The notes under the pieces: model-generated | Databases searched by the model: none | Told to the model about the DNA's origin: nothing | Seen by the model: only the letters and a program-made list of their open reading frames with translations | DNA from: Candidatus Dormiibacterota bacterium | Lineage (GTDB): Bacteria > Chloroflexota > Dormibacteria > Dormibacterales > Dormibacteraceae | DNA: 5,370 nucleotides | Direction: 5' to 3' | Assembly (NCBI GenBank): GCA_003151665.1 | Contig: PLYD01000193.1 | Coordinates: forward strand, 7,695 to 13,064 | Part shown: positions 1-5,370 of the stretch, piece after piece | How positions within the stretch are numbered: position 1 is the stretch's first letter | Layout: every line of letters starts with the position of its first letter | Position numbers and translations under genes: made by a program

Positions 1-455
1 TCTGCAACAACTTTGCGCTGGGCGGTCGCGGCGCCACCGAGCTGGCGGAGGCGGTTGATGAGGCGGCAAGCGAGCCGAGCTCTTTTCACTTCCTCTACTC
101 GTCAGACGCGACCTTGAGAGAGAAGATCGAGACGGTGGCGACCAAGATCTATGGCGCCGAAAGCGTCGAGTACTACCCGCCCGCGGCTGCGCAGATCGAC
201 TCGTACGAGCGAAACGGCTTCGGCAAGCTGAGCGTCTGCATCGCCAAGACCCACCTCTCGATCTCCTCAGATCCGAAGCTCAAGGGAGCGCCGACCGGTT
301 GGAAGCTTCCGGTGCGCGAGGTCCGCGCCTCGGTCGGCGCCGGCTTTGTGTATCCCATATGCGGCGATATGCGCACGATGCCCGGCCTCCCGTCGAGCCC
401 GAACGCGGTTCGCATCGACATCGACGACAAGGGGGAGATCGTCGGCCTCTCATAA
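1..455 (+). CDS. fhs: Formate-tetrahydrofolate ligase, C-terminal part (5' end outside window)
   Basis: The enzyme activates formate with ATP onto tetrahydrofolate to give 10-formyl-THF, the entry to cytoplasmic one-carbon metabolism. Reading from base 3, about 150 residues are visible. They match the conserved C-terminus of the family: an opening C-N-N-F-A near a G-G-x-G-A-T-E-L segment, then [45 protein letters not shown], and the near-terminal T-M-P-G-L-P followed by [12 protein letters not shown]. Family members are about 550-560 residues, so roughly the last quarter is here. It ends at TAA (453-455) at the usual family position, with no sign of damage. A phosphoesterase gene follows after 4 bases and may be co-transcribed. 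An ATG at 114 is internal (residues before it are still conserved), so it is not a start. Confidence 0.95.
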   Translation, partial: CNNFALGGRGATELAEAVDEAASEPSSFHFLYSSDATLREKIETVATKIYGAESVEYYPPAAAQIDSYERNGFGKLSVCIAKTHLSISSDPKLKGAPTGWKLPVREVRASVGAGFVYPICGDMRTMPGLPSSPNAVRIDIDDKGEIVGLS

Positions 456-459
456 CGGC

Positions 460-1710
460 ATGACCCACGAAATCGGACGCCGTGCGTTTCTGAGGGGAGC
501 CGGAGCCATCGGCCTGGCCGGGCTCGTCGCGCCGCTTGCCGGGTGCTTGCCCTCGGGTCCAGCCGCCACGCCGGCGGCGTCACCCGCGCCGACCTTCGGT
601 CCGCGGACCACGCCGATCAAGCACGTGATCGTTGACGTGCAGGAGAACCGGTCGTTCGACGACTACTACGGTTATGCGCCCTTTGTTGGAAAATATGGGG
701 TCCCAGCCGGCTTCCAACAGCCCGACGGACACGGCGCATTCGTGACGCCTTATCACTTCGAGAGTCTCACCACGAGTGACATCGGCCACACGTGGGCCGA
801 CACGCATCACGAATTCAACAACGGGTCGATGGATGGGTTCTTCGCCAATGACGGGCGCAACGCGATGGGCTATTACACCGGGGCCGACCTTCCTTTCTAT
901 TACGGACTGTTCGAGTCGTCCACGCTCTGCGTCAACTACTTCTGCTCGATGCTGGGACCGACCTACCCCAACCGCCTCTACCTGGCCGCCGGAACCTCCG
1001 GCGGCATCACCACCAACAGCGTTTTTGGATATGGCGTCTTCGACTATCCGATCATCCTCGACCTGCTCGAGGCCGCCGGGGTCAGCTGGAAGGTCTACAA
1101 CATCGGCCTCGACGATTTGACCAACGGCGAATCAGACAATGTCTTCGTCTTCTGGAAGCGGTGGGCCCACGATCCTCGGACCGTCGCCGTGCAGGCCGAC
1201 TATCTGAAAGACCTGCAGCTCAACACTCTGCCTGATGTGTCTTTCATCATCCCGAGCTTTTCGATGCACAGGGATGAGCATCCACCCGCTGACGTATCGG
1301 TTGGCATGAATCTCCAAAAAGACCTAATCACTGCGCTGCGGCAATCCTCAGCGTGGGCGAGCTCGGTGTACATACACACGTACGACGAAGCCGGCGGGTT
1401 CTTCGACCATGTACGGCCGCCCCAGCTCGACGCATTCGGCCTGGGCATCCGCGTGCCGACCTGGGTGATCTCGCCGTACGCCCGGCCGCGCCATCTCGAG
1501 CCTGCGCTGTACGAGCACGTTTCGATCCTCAAGTTCATCGAGGCAGTCTTCGGCTTGCCGACCCTCGCGTCTGTGAACCACCGCTTCGACTCATCCACCC
1601 CCGGCGGCCCTAACAACGAAGCGTCAAACGGTCAGCCGACAGGCCCACCCGCACCACCGCGCGACGGCCTGGCGGCGATCGGAAACCTGATGGAGTGCTT
1701 GAGCTTCTGA
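460..1710 (+). CDS. Tat-exported lipoprotein phosphoesterase (phospholipase C / acid phosphatase family, PF04185-like)
   Basis: A complete 416-residue protein, probably anchored on the outer face of the membrane, hydrolysing a phosphate ester; the substrate cannot be read from sequence. The N-terminus has a twin-arginine motif (G-R-R-A-F-L-R, residues 6-12), a hydrophobic Ala/Gly/Leu stretch, and a lipobox L-A-G-C with Cys29 as the expected lipidated residue. A Pro/Ala/Thr-rich linker follows. The family motifs are all present in order: Q-E-N-R-S-F-D (61-67, Glu62/Asn63 metal ligands), D-I-G-H-T-W (107-112), N-G-S-M-D-G-F (121-127), G-P-T-Y-P-N-R (166-172, Thr168 at the nucleophile position), [11 protein letters not shown] (308-318, Asp309/Glu310) and [12 protein letters not shown] (329 on). 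The ATG at 460 is chosen because it places the Tat motif correctly; the open frame reaches back to 346 but that stretch overlaps fhs. No strong Shine-Dalgarno lies before 460, so coupling to fhs translation is likely. Phospholipase versus phosphatase activity is undecided. Confidence 0.9.
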   Translation: MTHEIGRRAFLRGAGAIGLAGLVAPLAGCLPSGPAATPAASPAPTFGPRTTPIKHVIVDVQENRSFDDYYGYAPFVGKYGVPAGFQQPDGHGAFVTPYHFESLTTSDIGHTWADTHHEFNNGSMDGFFANDGRNAMGYYTGADLPFYYGLFESSTLCVNYFCSMLGPTYPNRLYLAAGTSGGITTNSVFGYGVFDYPIILDLLEAAGVSWKVYNIGLDDLTNGESDNVFVFWKRWAHDPRTVAVQADYLKDLQLNTLPDVSFIIPSFSMHRDEHPPADVSVGMNLQKDLITALRQSSAWASSVYIHTYDEAGGFFDHVRPPQLDAFGLGIRVPTWVISPYARPRHLEPALYEHVSILKFIEAVFGLPTLASVNHRFDSSTPGGPNNEASNGQPTGPPAPPRDGLAAIGNLMECLSF

Positions 1711-1765
1711 TTCGGAGCCTCTGGCCCGTGTCCAGAACGGTGACGGTTTATTGGTGTTGTGTAGC
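1711..1765. other. Short gap between convergent genes, no clear terminator
   Basis: These 55 bases separate the stop of the plus-strand phosphoesterase from the last in-frame stop of the minus-strand operon. The best hairpin is a 5 bp stem, TCTGG/CCAGA (1720-1724 with 1732-1736), without a following T-run on either strand. No promoter, repeat or RNA gene was recognised. Either termination is Rho-dependent or the two transcripts run into each other. Confidence 0.5.
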
Positions 1766-1999
1766 TCAGAAATGCTTATTAATTTCTATTAGACGGTCGT
1801 ATCGCTTGACATCGAAGTTGGAGCGATCCATGTAGCCCATCGGCGCCAGGGTGAGGCCGACTGCCGCTGCCGGATCACGCGCGGCGCCGTGCCAGTCATC
1901 GAACCATCCACGTGCTTCGCTACCTAGCGGGTCAGCGCTAACGACAAAGACTCGAACGACCCGGGGATCCGCCCGGCTCCCCTCGTCAATTGCGACCAT
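1766..1999 (-). CDS. Downstream ORF, probably the C-terminal part of the 2626-2030 gene cut off by an amber codon
   Basis: A 77-codon frame from ATG at 1999 to TGA at 1766-1768. It lies in exactly the same frame as the gene that stops at TAG 2030-2032, and the intervening codons (R-R-I-R-D-E-I-H-K-I) are open and protein-like. The translation looks like a genuine domain end: a charged helix, a beta-strand-like R-V-V-R-V-F-V-V-S-A-D, a W-F-D-D-W-H helix, and a Y-D-R-L-I-E-I-N strand just before the stop. I recognise no family. No Shine-Dalgarno stands at a proper distance from the 1999 ATG; the nearby A-GGAGG lies 23 bases upstream and is placed better for an out-of-frame ATG at 2016. This favours a tail of the upstream gene (286 codons in total, counting the amber) over an independent gene. 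It may be unexpressed, reached by readthrough, or restored in relatives. Confidence 0.45.
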   Translation of the reverse strand: MVAIDEGSRADPRVVRVFVVSADPLGSEARGWFDDWHGAARDPAAAVGLTLAPMGYMDRSNFDVKRYDRLIEINKHF

Positions 2000-2029
2000 G
2001 ATCTTGTGGATTTCATCCCGAATCCTCCT

Positions 2030-2626
2030 CTACTGAGGCCGCTTGGCGTTGACCTTTGCCCTCATCGTGTCCCGAATTTGTGTGTTCACCTGAGTCGCAA
2101 CCGCTGCACGTTGGCGCCGGCGACCGAGAACTTCCGCGAAGTCGACCGCTTCTTGTTCATTGCCGAAACCTGGCCGTGAAATAACATCCACTAGAACGCC
2201 TTTCTCGACAGGAAGTTCGATGCGGAGGTCAGCGACGTACGCCGCAAGCTGGAAGTCTGGTCCTGTCAGCCGAACCAAGTAATCCCTCTGGAGTAGCTGT
2301 GCGTCATGAATTTGGTAGACAGGCGCCACTTGCACCCACGGAAATTCCCAGATGTCGGCTTCTTCACCGATGTCGCACGTTTGGCTTGTAAGGATCGCGT
2401 GGGCGGGAGCCAACCGCGAGTCCGGTGCCAGTTCAACCACGGTCGAGTCACCGGTGCCACCCGTATCATTTTCCTCGGCGAGCGCGTGACTCAGCAACCA
2501 CACTGGCCGGCGCGCGTCTGTGAGATAGAACAGGGGCCGAAGGTCTAGCACATCTCCTTGGCTGAGCAACTTGCACGCAGCGCGCACGCCGTCCGGCCAT
2601 TGCTTAGGGAGACCGTCGTCCAGCAC
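2030..2626 (-). CDS. Unrecognised protein with S-Q-T-C-D-I motif, third gene of the accessory operon
   Basis: A 198-residue protein starting at GTG 2626, one base after the stop of the preceding gene; that gene's end supplies an in-frame TGA just upstream, so no longer start exists. The ribosome signal is weak (AGGA 12 bases upstream), consistent with translational coupling. No signal peptide or membrane segment is seen. Visible points: S-Q-G-D-V-L-D-L (residues 22-29), a hydrophobic strand P-V-W-L-L (41-45), A-I-L-T-S-Q-T-C-D-I (77-86) with a single striking Cys84, a strand W-V-Q-V-A-P-V-Y (97-104), and a basic helical end around G-R-R-R-Q-R (169-174). The G-D-V-L plus S-Q-T-C-D-I plus V-x-P-V spacing recalls small beta-barrel proteins such as MazF/PemK, but this is only a resemblance of pattern and no family is assigned. 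The reading frame stays open beyond the TAG down to 1766, so this product may be truncated. Confidence 0.75.
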   Translation of the reverse strand: MLDDGLPKQWPDGVRAACKLLSQGDVLDLRPLFYLTDARRPVWLLSHALAEENDTGGTGDSTVVELAPDSRLAPAHAILTSQTCDIGEEADIWEFPWVQVAPVYQIHDAQLLQRDYLVRLTGPDFQLAAYVADLRIELPVEKGVLVDVISRPGFGNEQEAVDFAEVLGRRRQRAAVATQVNTQIRDTMRAKVNAKRPQ

Positions 2627-2627
2627 C

Positions 2628-3431
2628 TCACACTTTCATCCTGCGAGAGCGCCGCATGGATACTTTGACCTCATCGGTTAAAGCCATTCCGGCCGAGCGC
2701 GGCGGCGCGACTTGAATTTCTGATTGAAGGGCACCAAGACCGATCTCGGGTCGGCTAGTAGTGAACAGGAGGTCATGGGCTGCGTCGTACGCGCCCGCCA
2801 AGTTGCCATCGATCAGCAATGTTCGCGGCGCCGGGCTTCCCGTGACCAACCAATCTTGGAGCCCGTTCCTACCCAAGCGTCGAATCAATGATATGAGCAG
2901 CGCGTGGTATTCGAAGAGCTGTCCAGCTTTAGAAGGTCGCGGCTCATGACCCCTTCGTTCCCACGAATACGGAGTCGTCCGGCCAACCCCCAGTAGCTCG
3001 GCAGCGGCTTCGTCGCTTAGGCCGAGCCATCCAGCGACATCCTTAAATTTTCGGAACGAGACCGATCGAGGGAGGGTTGCGACCAAAGTTGAGTTGGGTA
3101 CAAGCGCCTGAGCCTGCGCTTCGTCAGTAATGTACGGAGTTGGAGCGCCGAGAGGCCCACTCACAAGGGTCACTGCACCCGCAGCGACAGCGAGCGCCAT
3201 CAAGTGACTTGGCACCGAGAGTGGCAGGTGTCGTGCAAGTCCGGTTGCGAACAAGTAATAGCGGAGCCGGGGCGTTGATGGAACCGCCGGGGTGACGCTG
3301 GAACCCTTGAGTTCGCGCTGAAGCTCGACGATGGCGCGCGAGAATGCAGTGCCATCGACCTCCGTAGTCCACATGTGCGGACCTACATCTCCTACGCTGA
3401 TGGCTGTTTCGTTCGTTTGAGCCCTGGTCAA
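2628..3431 (-). CDS. Helix-turn-helix protein with Xre/ParS/MbcA antitoxin-like C-terminal region
   Basis: A 267-residue protein, second in the operon. Its start is TTG at 3431, overlapping the TGA stop of the first gene as TTGA. A GGAG sits 8 bases upstream, so this start is favoured over the ATG at 3374 (residue 20). The N-terminal third is mixed, with a small hydrophobic stretch at about 76-92 (Leu/Ala/Val-rich) that is more likely a buried helix than a membrane span. Residues about 127-160 form a helix-turn-helix: F-K-D-V-A-G-W-L-G-L-S, A-A-A-E-L-L-G-V, then R-T-T-P-Y-S-W-E-R-R-G as recognition helix. Residues about 174-222 (H-A-L-L-I-S-L-I-R-R-L-G, G-L-Q-D-W-L, L-I-D-G-N-L-A-G-A-Y-D-A) resemble the toxin-binding end of Xre/ParS/MbcA antitoxins. 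The C-terminal tail is strongly basic. DNA binding, possibly at the operon's own palindrome, is inferred. No RES-type toxin partner is visible. Confidence 0.8.
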   Translation of the reverse strand: MTRAQTNETAISVGDVGPHMWTTEVDGTAFSRAIVELQRELKGSSVTPAVPSTPRLRYYLFATGLARHLPLSVPSHLMALAVAAGAVTLVSGPLGAPTPYITDEAQAQALVPNSTLVATLPRSVSFRKFKDVAGWLGLSDEAAAELLGVGRTTPYSWERRGHEPRPSKAGQLFEYHALLISLIRRLGRNGLQDWLVTGSPAPRTLLIDGNLAGAYDAAHDLLFTTSRPEIGLGALQSEIQVAPPRSAGMALTDEVKVSMRRSRRMKV

Positions 3432-4228
3432 CGAAGTTGCTCCAGCAGCTTCGGCGTGACCGAGGCTTGAAAGAGTTGTAGGGCATACGTGTTGAACCGG
3501 TCGGCAGCGACCGCAATATTCTCAGCGTCAAACGCCCTACCTGCCTGGCGAAAGATATCGAAATCCAGGAAGTACTGAATATCCGTTATCGCTGACGGGT
3601 CCCTAAGAAAACCATGTCGAAAGCCGGCTTGGACCCCACCTTCGCCGAGGTCCAGCACCAACTGTTGCTGCGCTGCCACGACTGCATCGCCAAGGAGTTG
3701 GTGGCCAGCGAGTCCCAAAAGCTCGGGCACAACATATTCATGCCAGTCGGCTGGTCGCCCGAGCCCCGGCATGCGTAGGCGATCAACGTACCGCAAGCCG
3801 AGTCTTTGCTCGATTCGAGGGCCAATGTGCTCAGCGATAGCCCGCACCAGGAGCGCGACATGCGGTCGGAACGATTCCCAGGTTTCGTATTTCGTTGTCT
3901 GCAAGGTTGCAAAGTCGCGGGTCAGTTGGACTGTCCAAACCCCGTCCGGTGATGAGAACCGCCAACCCTCGACGCCGCTGCTTTCCGCCACGATTGGCGC
4001 CGCGGTCGCACCAGCGCTCGCCCCAAAGCTAAATTGGACAGACGTTGCACTGATTGGGTCGATATTCGGAAAGGTCCCATCAGGCCCCCCGAGCGCTGCA
4101 TGAAATGCAAGGGCTACGGGTGCCTCCGTGGCCCGGAGCTGAGGGTCGTATCTGATCTGGAGAACTGCGAGTTCCAGCGGGGCCTTGCGCAGTCTCCCGG
4201 TATCGGGTTCAGGCAACCTTATCGCCAC
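3428..4228 (-). CDS. TIGR04255-like family protein, first gene of the accessory operon
   Basis: A 266-residue protein of unknown biochemical role. TIGR04255 members are about 250-270 residues and occur sporadically across bacteria and archaea. Matching features are the opening K-A-P-L-E-L-A-V-L-Q-I-R-Y (residues 15-27), V-Q-F-S-F-G (64-69), G-W-R-F-S-S-P-D-G (88-96), V-Q-L-T-R-D-F-A-T-L-Q-T-T-K-Y-E-T-W-E-S-F (100-120), R-L-G-L-R-Y-V-D-R-L (142-151), and the late D-F-D-I-F strand before a terminal helix (about 222-266). No signal peptide, membrane segment or nucleotide-binding motif is seen, so it is probably cytoplasmic. The start is GTG at 4228, supported by AGGAGGG 7 bases upstream. Its TGA stop overlaps the TTG start of the next gene by 4 bases, implying co-translation. 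Family assignment is from memory of the motif pattern and is fairly secure; function is not known. Confidence 0.85.
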   Translation of the reverse strand: MAIRLPEPDTGRLRKAPLELAVLQIRYDPQLRATEAPVALAFHAALGGPDGTFPNIDPISATSVQFSFGASAGATAAPIVAESSGVEGWRFSSPDGVWTVQLTRDFATLQTTKYETWESFRPHVALLVRAIAEHIGPRIEQRLGLRYVDRLRMPGLGRPADWHEYVVPELLGLAGHQLLGDAVVAAQQQLVLDLGEGGVQAGFRHGFLRDPSAITDIQYFLDFDIFRQAGRAFDAENIAVAADRFNTYALQLFQASVTPKLLEQLR

Positions 4229-4233
4229 TTGGG

Positions 4234-4240
4234 TGCCCTC
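4234..4240 (-). promoter_or_regulatory. Shine-Dalgarno for the GTG start at 4228
   Basis: On the minus strand AGGAGGG lies about 7 bases before the GTG. This is a near-perfect anti-16S match, the strongest in the operon, and it decides the non-ATG start of the first gene. Confidence 0.7.
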
Positions 4241-4252
4241 CTAGGTGCTTTT

Positions 4253-4272
4253 GAACTGTTTTTGAACAGTTC
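4253..4272. promoter_or_regulatory. Perfect 8+8 bp palindrome, likely operator of the accessory operon
   Basis: GAACTGTT (4253-4260), spacer TTTG, then AACAGTTC (4265-4272): both arms match without a mismatch. It also contains a direct repeat of TTTTTGAAC type. It lies between the predicted -10 box and the Shine-Dalgarno, starting just past the expected transcription start at about 4273, a typical place for a repressor to block initiation. Neither strand has a T-run after the dyad, so it is not an intrinsic terminator for the Fe-S gene that ends at 4346. The helix-turn-helix protein encoded second in the operon is the obvious candidate ligand (inference). Confidence 0.65.
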
Positions 4273-4279
4273 TTCCCAG

Positions 4280-4308
4280 ACTATACATGAGGTTTGCGAC
4301 CCTGTCGC
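4280..4308 (-). promoter_or_regulatory. Predicted sigma-70-type promoter of the accessory operon
   Basis: On the minus strand a -35 box GCGACA (4308-4303, four of six consensus bases) is followed after 17 bases by a -10 box TATAGT (4285-4280, five of six). The start of transcription would fall near 4273, giving a leader of about 45 bases before the GTG. The -35 box overlaps a small dyad GCGAC-N3-GTCGC (4296-4308). The region is noticeably AT-richer than the flanking genes. Confidence 0.55.
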
Positions 4309-4345
4309 GGGGCGATTTCGGGCCGAGTCTGCGGGCAGCGAAGTT

Positions 4346-5370
4346 CTAGATTTGCTGCCGCTTCCGTTCCACCGCCTCCGCGAGGAGGGTTGCCAGGTCG
4401 ATGACCTGCAGCTTGGCCCCCGTCTCCCGCACCCCGTCGTCGAGCATCACAGTGCAGAACGGACACCCCACCGCAAGGGTGTCGGCGCCGGTGGCGGCGG
4501 CCTCACGCACGCGTTCCTCATTGATCGGCCGGCCGCGCCTTTCCTCCATGAACATGCGTGCTCCGCCGGCGCCGCAGCAGAAGGTCCGCTCCCGGTTGCG
4601 CGGCATCTCAACCGCCTGTCCTGACGCCGCCACGAGCTCGCGTGGCTCATCGATCACGTCGTTGTGGCGCGCGAGGTAGCAAGAGTCGTGGTACGTGATC
4701 TTCCTGTCGCCGGCGAGCGTCTTGAGCTTGCCCTCGCGAACCAGACCTGCGAGGAACTCGGTGTGATGGATCACCTCGTAGCGGCCCCCGAAGTCCGCGT
4801 ACTCGCTGCCGATCGTGTTGAAGCAATGCGGGCACGTGGTAATGATCTTGGTGACCTTCGCCTCGTTCAAGGTGGCGACGTTCTGCTGGGCCTGCTTTTG
4901 GAACGTGTACTCATCGCCCATTCGCCGGGCGGGGTCGCCGGTGCAGGCCTCGCGAGGCCCAAGGATGGCGAAATCGACCCCTGCCTCCTTGAGCAGCTTG
5001 GCCGTAGAGATGGCGGACTTCTTCGCGCGTTCGTCGAACGAGGGAGCGCAGCCTACCCAAAAGAGGACGTCAGGCGGTGCCTCTCCGGGCTGCAGCACCC
5101 GAACGTCGAGCCCTTGAGCCCATTGCGCACGGTCACCTTGGGACCGCCCCCACGGATTTGATGCACGGTCGATGTCGCGCAGCATCGATCCGGCCTCTTC
5201 CGGAAAGCGCGACTCGACCATGACCAGGTTGCGTCGCAGATCCACTATGTGGTCGATGTGCTCGATGCCGACGGGGCATTCTCGAACGCAAGCGCCGCAG
5301 GTCACGCAGTCCCAGACGACGTTGTCGGTGACCGCGTTCGGCACGAGCGGCTGAAGCTTGGCGCCGGGCG
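4346..5370 (-). CDS. CCG-domain Fe-S oxidoreductase, HdrD/GlpC-like (N-terminal part outside window)
   Basis: An electron-transfer protein of the heterodisulfide reductase D / glycolate oxidase Fe-S / GlpC type, often part of cytoplasmic-face dehydrogenase or ETF-linked chains. The frame is open to the window edge. The GTG at 5344 is preceded by further coding residues (P-G-A-K-L-Q-P-L) and is an internal Val. Counting from that Val, there is a ferredoxin-type motif C-x2-C-x2-C-x3-C-P at Cys13/16/19/23. Two CCG domains follow. In the first, Cys99, Cys134 and Cys171/174, with C-T-G-D in place of C-C-G. The second is canonical, with Cys222, Cys256-Cys257-Gly and Cys294/297, including C-C-G-A-G-G-A-R-M-F-M-E-E. 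It ends at TAG 4346-4348. The C-T-G-D-P-A-R-R form is, as I recall, common in one branch of this family, so it need not mean loss of function. The electron donor and acceptor are not visible. Confidence 0.9.
   Translation of the reverse strand, partial: PGAKLQPLVPNAVTDNVVWDCVTCGACVRECPVGIEHIDHIVDLRRNLVMVESRFPEEAGSMLRDIDRASNPWGRSQGDRAQWAQGLDVRVLQPGEAPPDVLFWVGCAPSFDERAKKSAISTAKLLKEAGVDFAILGPREACTGDPARRMGDEYTFQKQAQQNVATLNEAKVTKIITTCPHCFNTIGSEYADFGGRYEVIHHTEFLAGLVREGKLKTLAGDRKITYHDSCYLARHNDVIDEPRELVAASGQAVEMPRNRERTFCCGAGGARMFMEERRGRPINEERVREAAATGADTLAVGCPFCTVMLDDGVRETGAKLQVIDLATLLAEAVERKRQQI

Noticed and set aside
346..459. N-terminal extension of the phosphoesterase frame back to an ATG at 346
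   Set aside because: It overlaps the conserved fhs end, reads as low-complexity Arg/Ser sequence, and would bury the Tat motif 44 residues inside the protein.
1768..1787. AGAAAT/ATTTCT hairpin as a possible terminator between the convergent genes
   Set aside because: The stem is AT-only apart from one pair, has an 8-base loop and no T-run, and lies within the last codons of the minus-strand frame.
1949..1962. A CCCGGGGATCC string like a cloning-vector polylinker
   Set aside because: No other vector sequence adjoins it, and on the minus strand the bases read as sensible codons of the open frame.
3124..3531. A 135-codon minus-strand frame across the junction of the first two operon genes
   Set aside because: It overlaps both well-supported genes in another register, is rich in Arg, Ser and Cys, and has no ribosome signal of note.
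4253..4272. The palindrome as an intrinsic terminator of the Fe-S gene
   Set aside because: On the minus strand the dyad is followed by AAAAGC, not a T-run, and it lies downstream of a good promoter, so an operator is the better reading.
4034..4624. A 196-codon open frame on the plus strand
   Set aside because: It spans parts of two minus-strand genes and their promoter, and the translation resembles no protein. High GC makes such antisense frames common.
5342..5344. GTG at 5344 as the start of the Fe-S gene
   Set aside because: The frame stays open to the window edge with protein-like residues before it, and the ferredoxin motif would begin only 12 residues in, unlike full-length family members.

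Overview
The window is a high-GC bacterial segment with two sets of conserved-type genes flanking a compact accessory operon. Nothing in it fixes the species. The GC level, the formate-tetrahydrofolate ligase, the Tat-exported lipoprotein and the CCG-type Fe-S protein would suit a soil actinomycete or a Chloroflexota-like lineage, but that is only an impression. No RNA gene, CRISPR array or insertion sequence was seen.

Layout: (1) 1-455, plus strand: the C-terminal part of formate-tetrahydrofolate ligase (fhs). (2) 460-1710, plus strand, 4 bases after fhs: a complete Tat-exported lipoprotein of the phospholipase C / acid phosphatase phosphoesterase family. (3) 1711-1765: a short gap between convergent genes with no convincing terminator. 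(4) 1766-4228, minus strand: a tightly coupled operon. In order of transcription it encodes a TIGR04255-like protein (4228-3428), a helix-turn-helix protein with a C-terminal part resembling Xre/ParS/MbcA-type antitoxins (3431-2628), and an unrecognised protein with an S-Q-T-C-D-I motif (2626-2030). The frame of the last gene stays open for 86 more codons after an in-frame amber codon, down to 1766. (5) 4229-4345: the operon's promoter region, with a recognisable -35/-10 pair, a perfect 8+8 bp palindrome just downstream of the expected transcription start, and a strong Shine-Dalgarno before a GTG start. (6) 4346-5370, minus strand: the C-terminal part of a heterodisulfide-reductase-D/GlpC-like Fe-S protein running off the window.

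The flanking genes are metabolic or cell-envelope genes. The middle block is the likely novelty. Its three genes overlap or abut, all use non-ATG starts, and they sit behind their own promoter with a dyad operator where a repressor could block initiation. The middle gene encodes a plausible DNA-binding protein. One reading is an autoregulated accessory module of toxin-antitoxin or defence type, but no toxin or nuclease signature is visible, so that function is inference. The amber codon near the end of the last gene may mean that this copy is damaged or that the protein is made in two forms.
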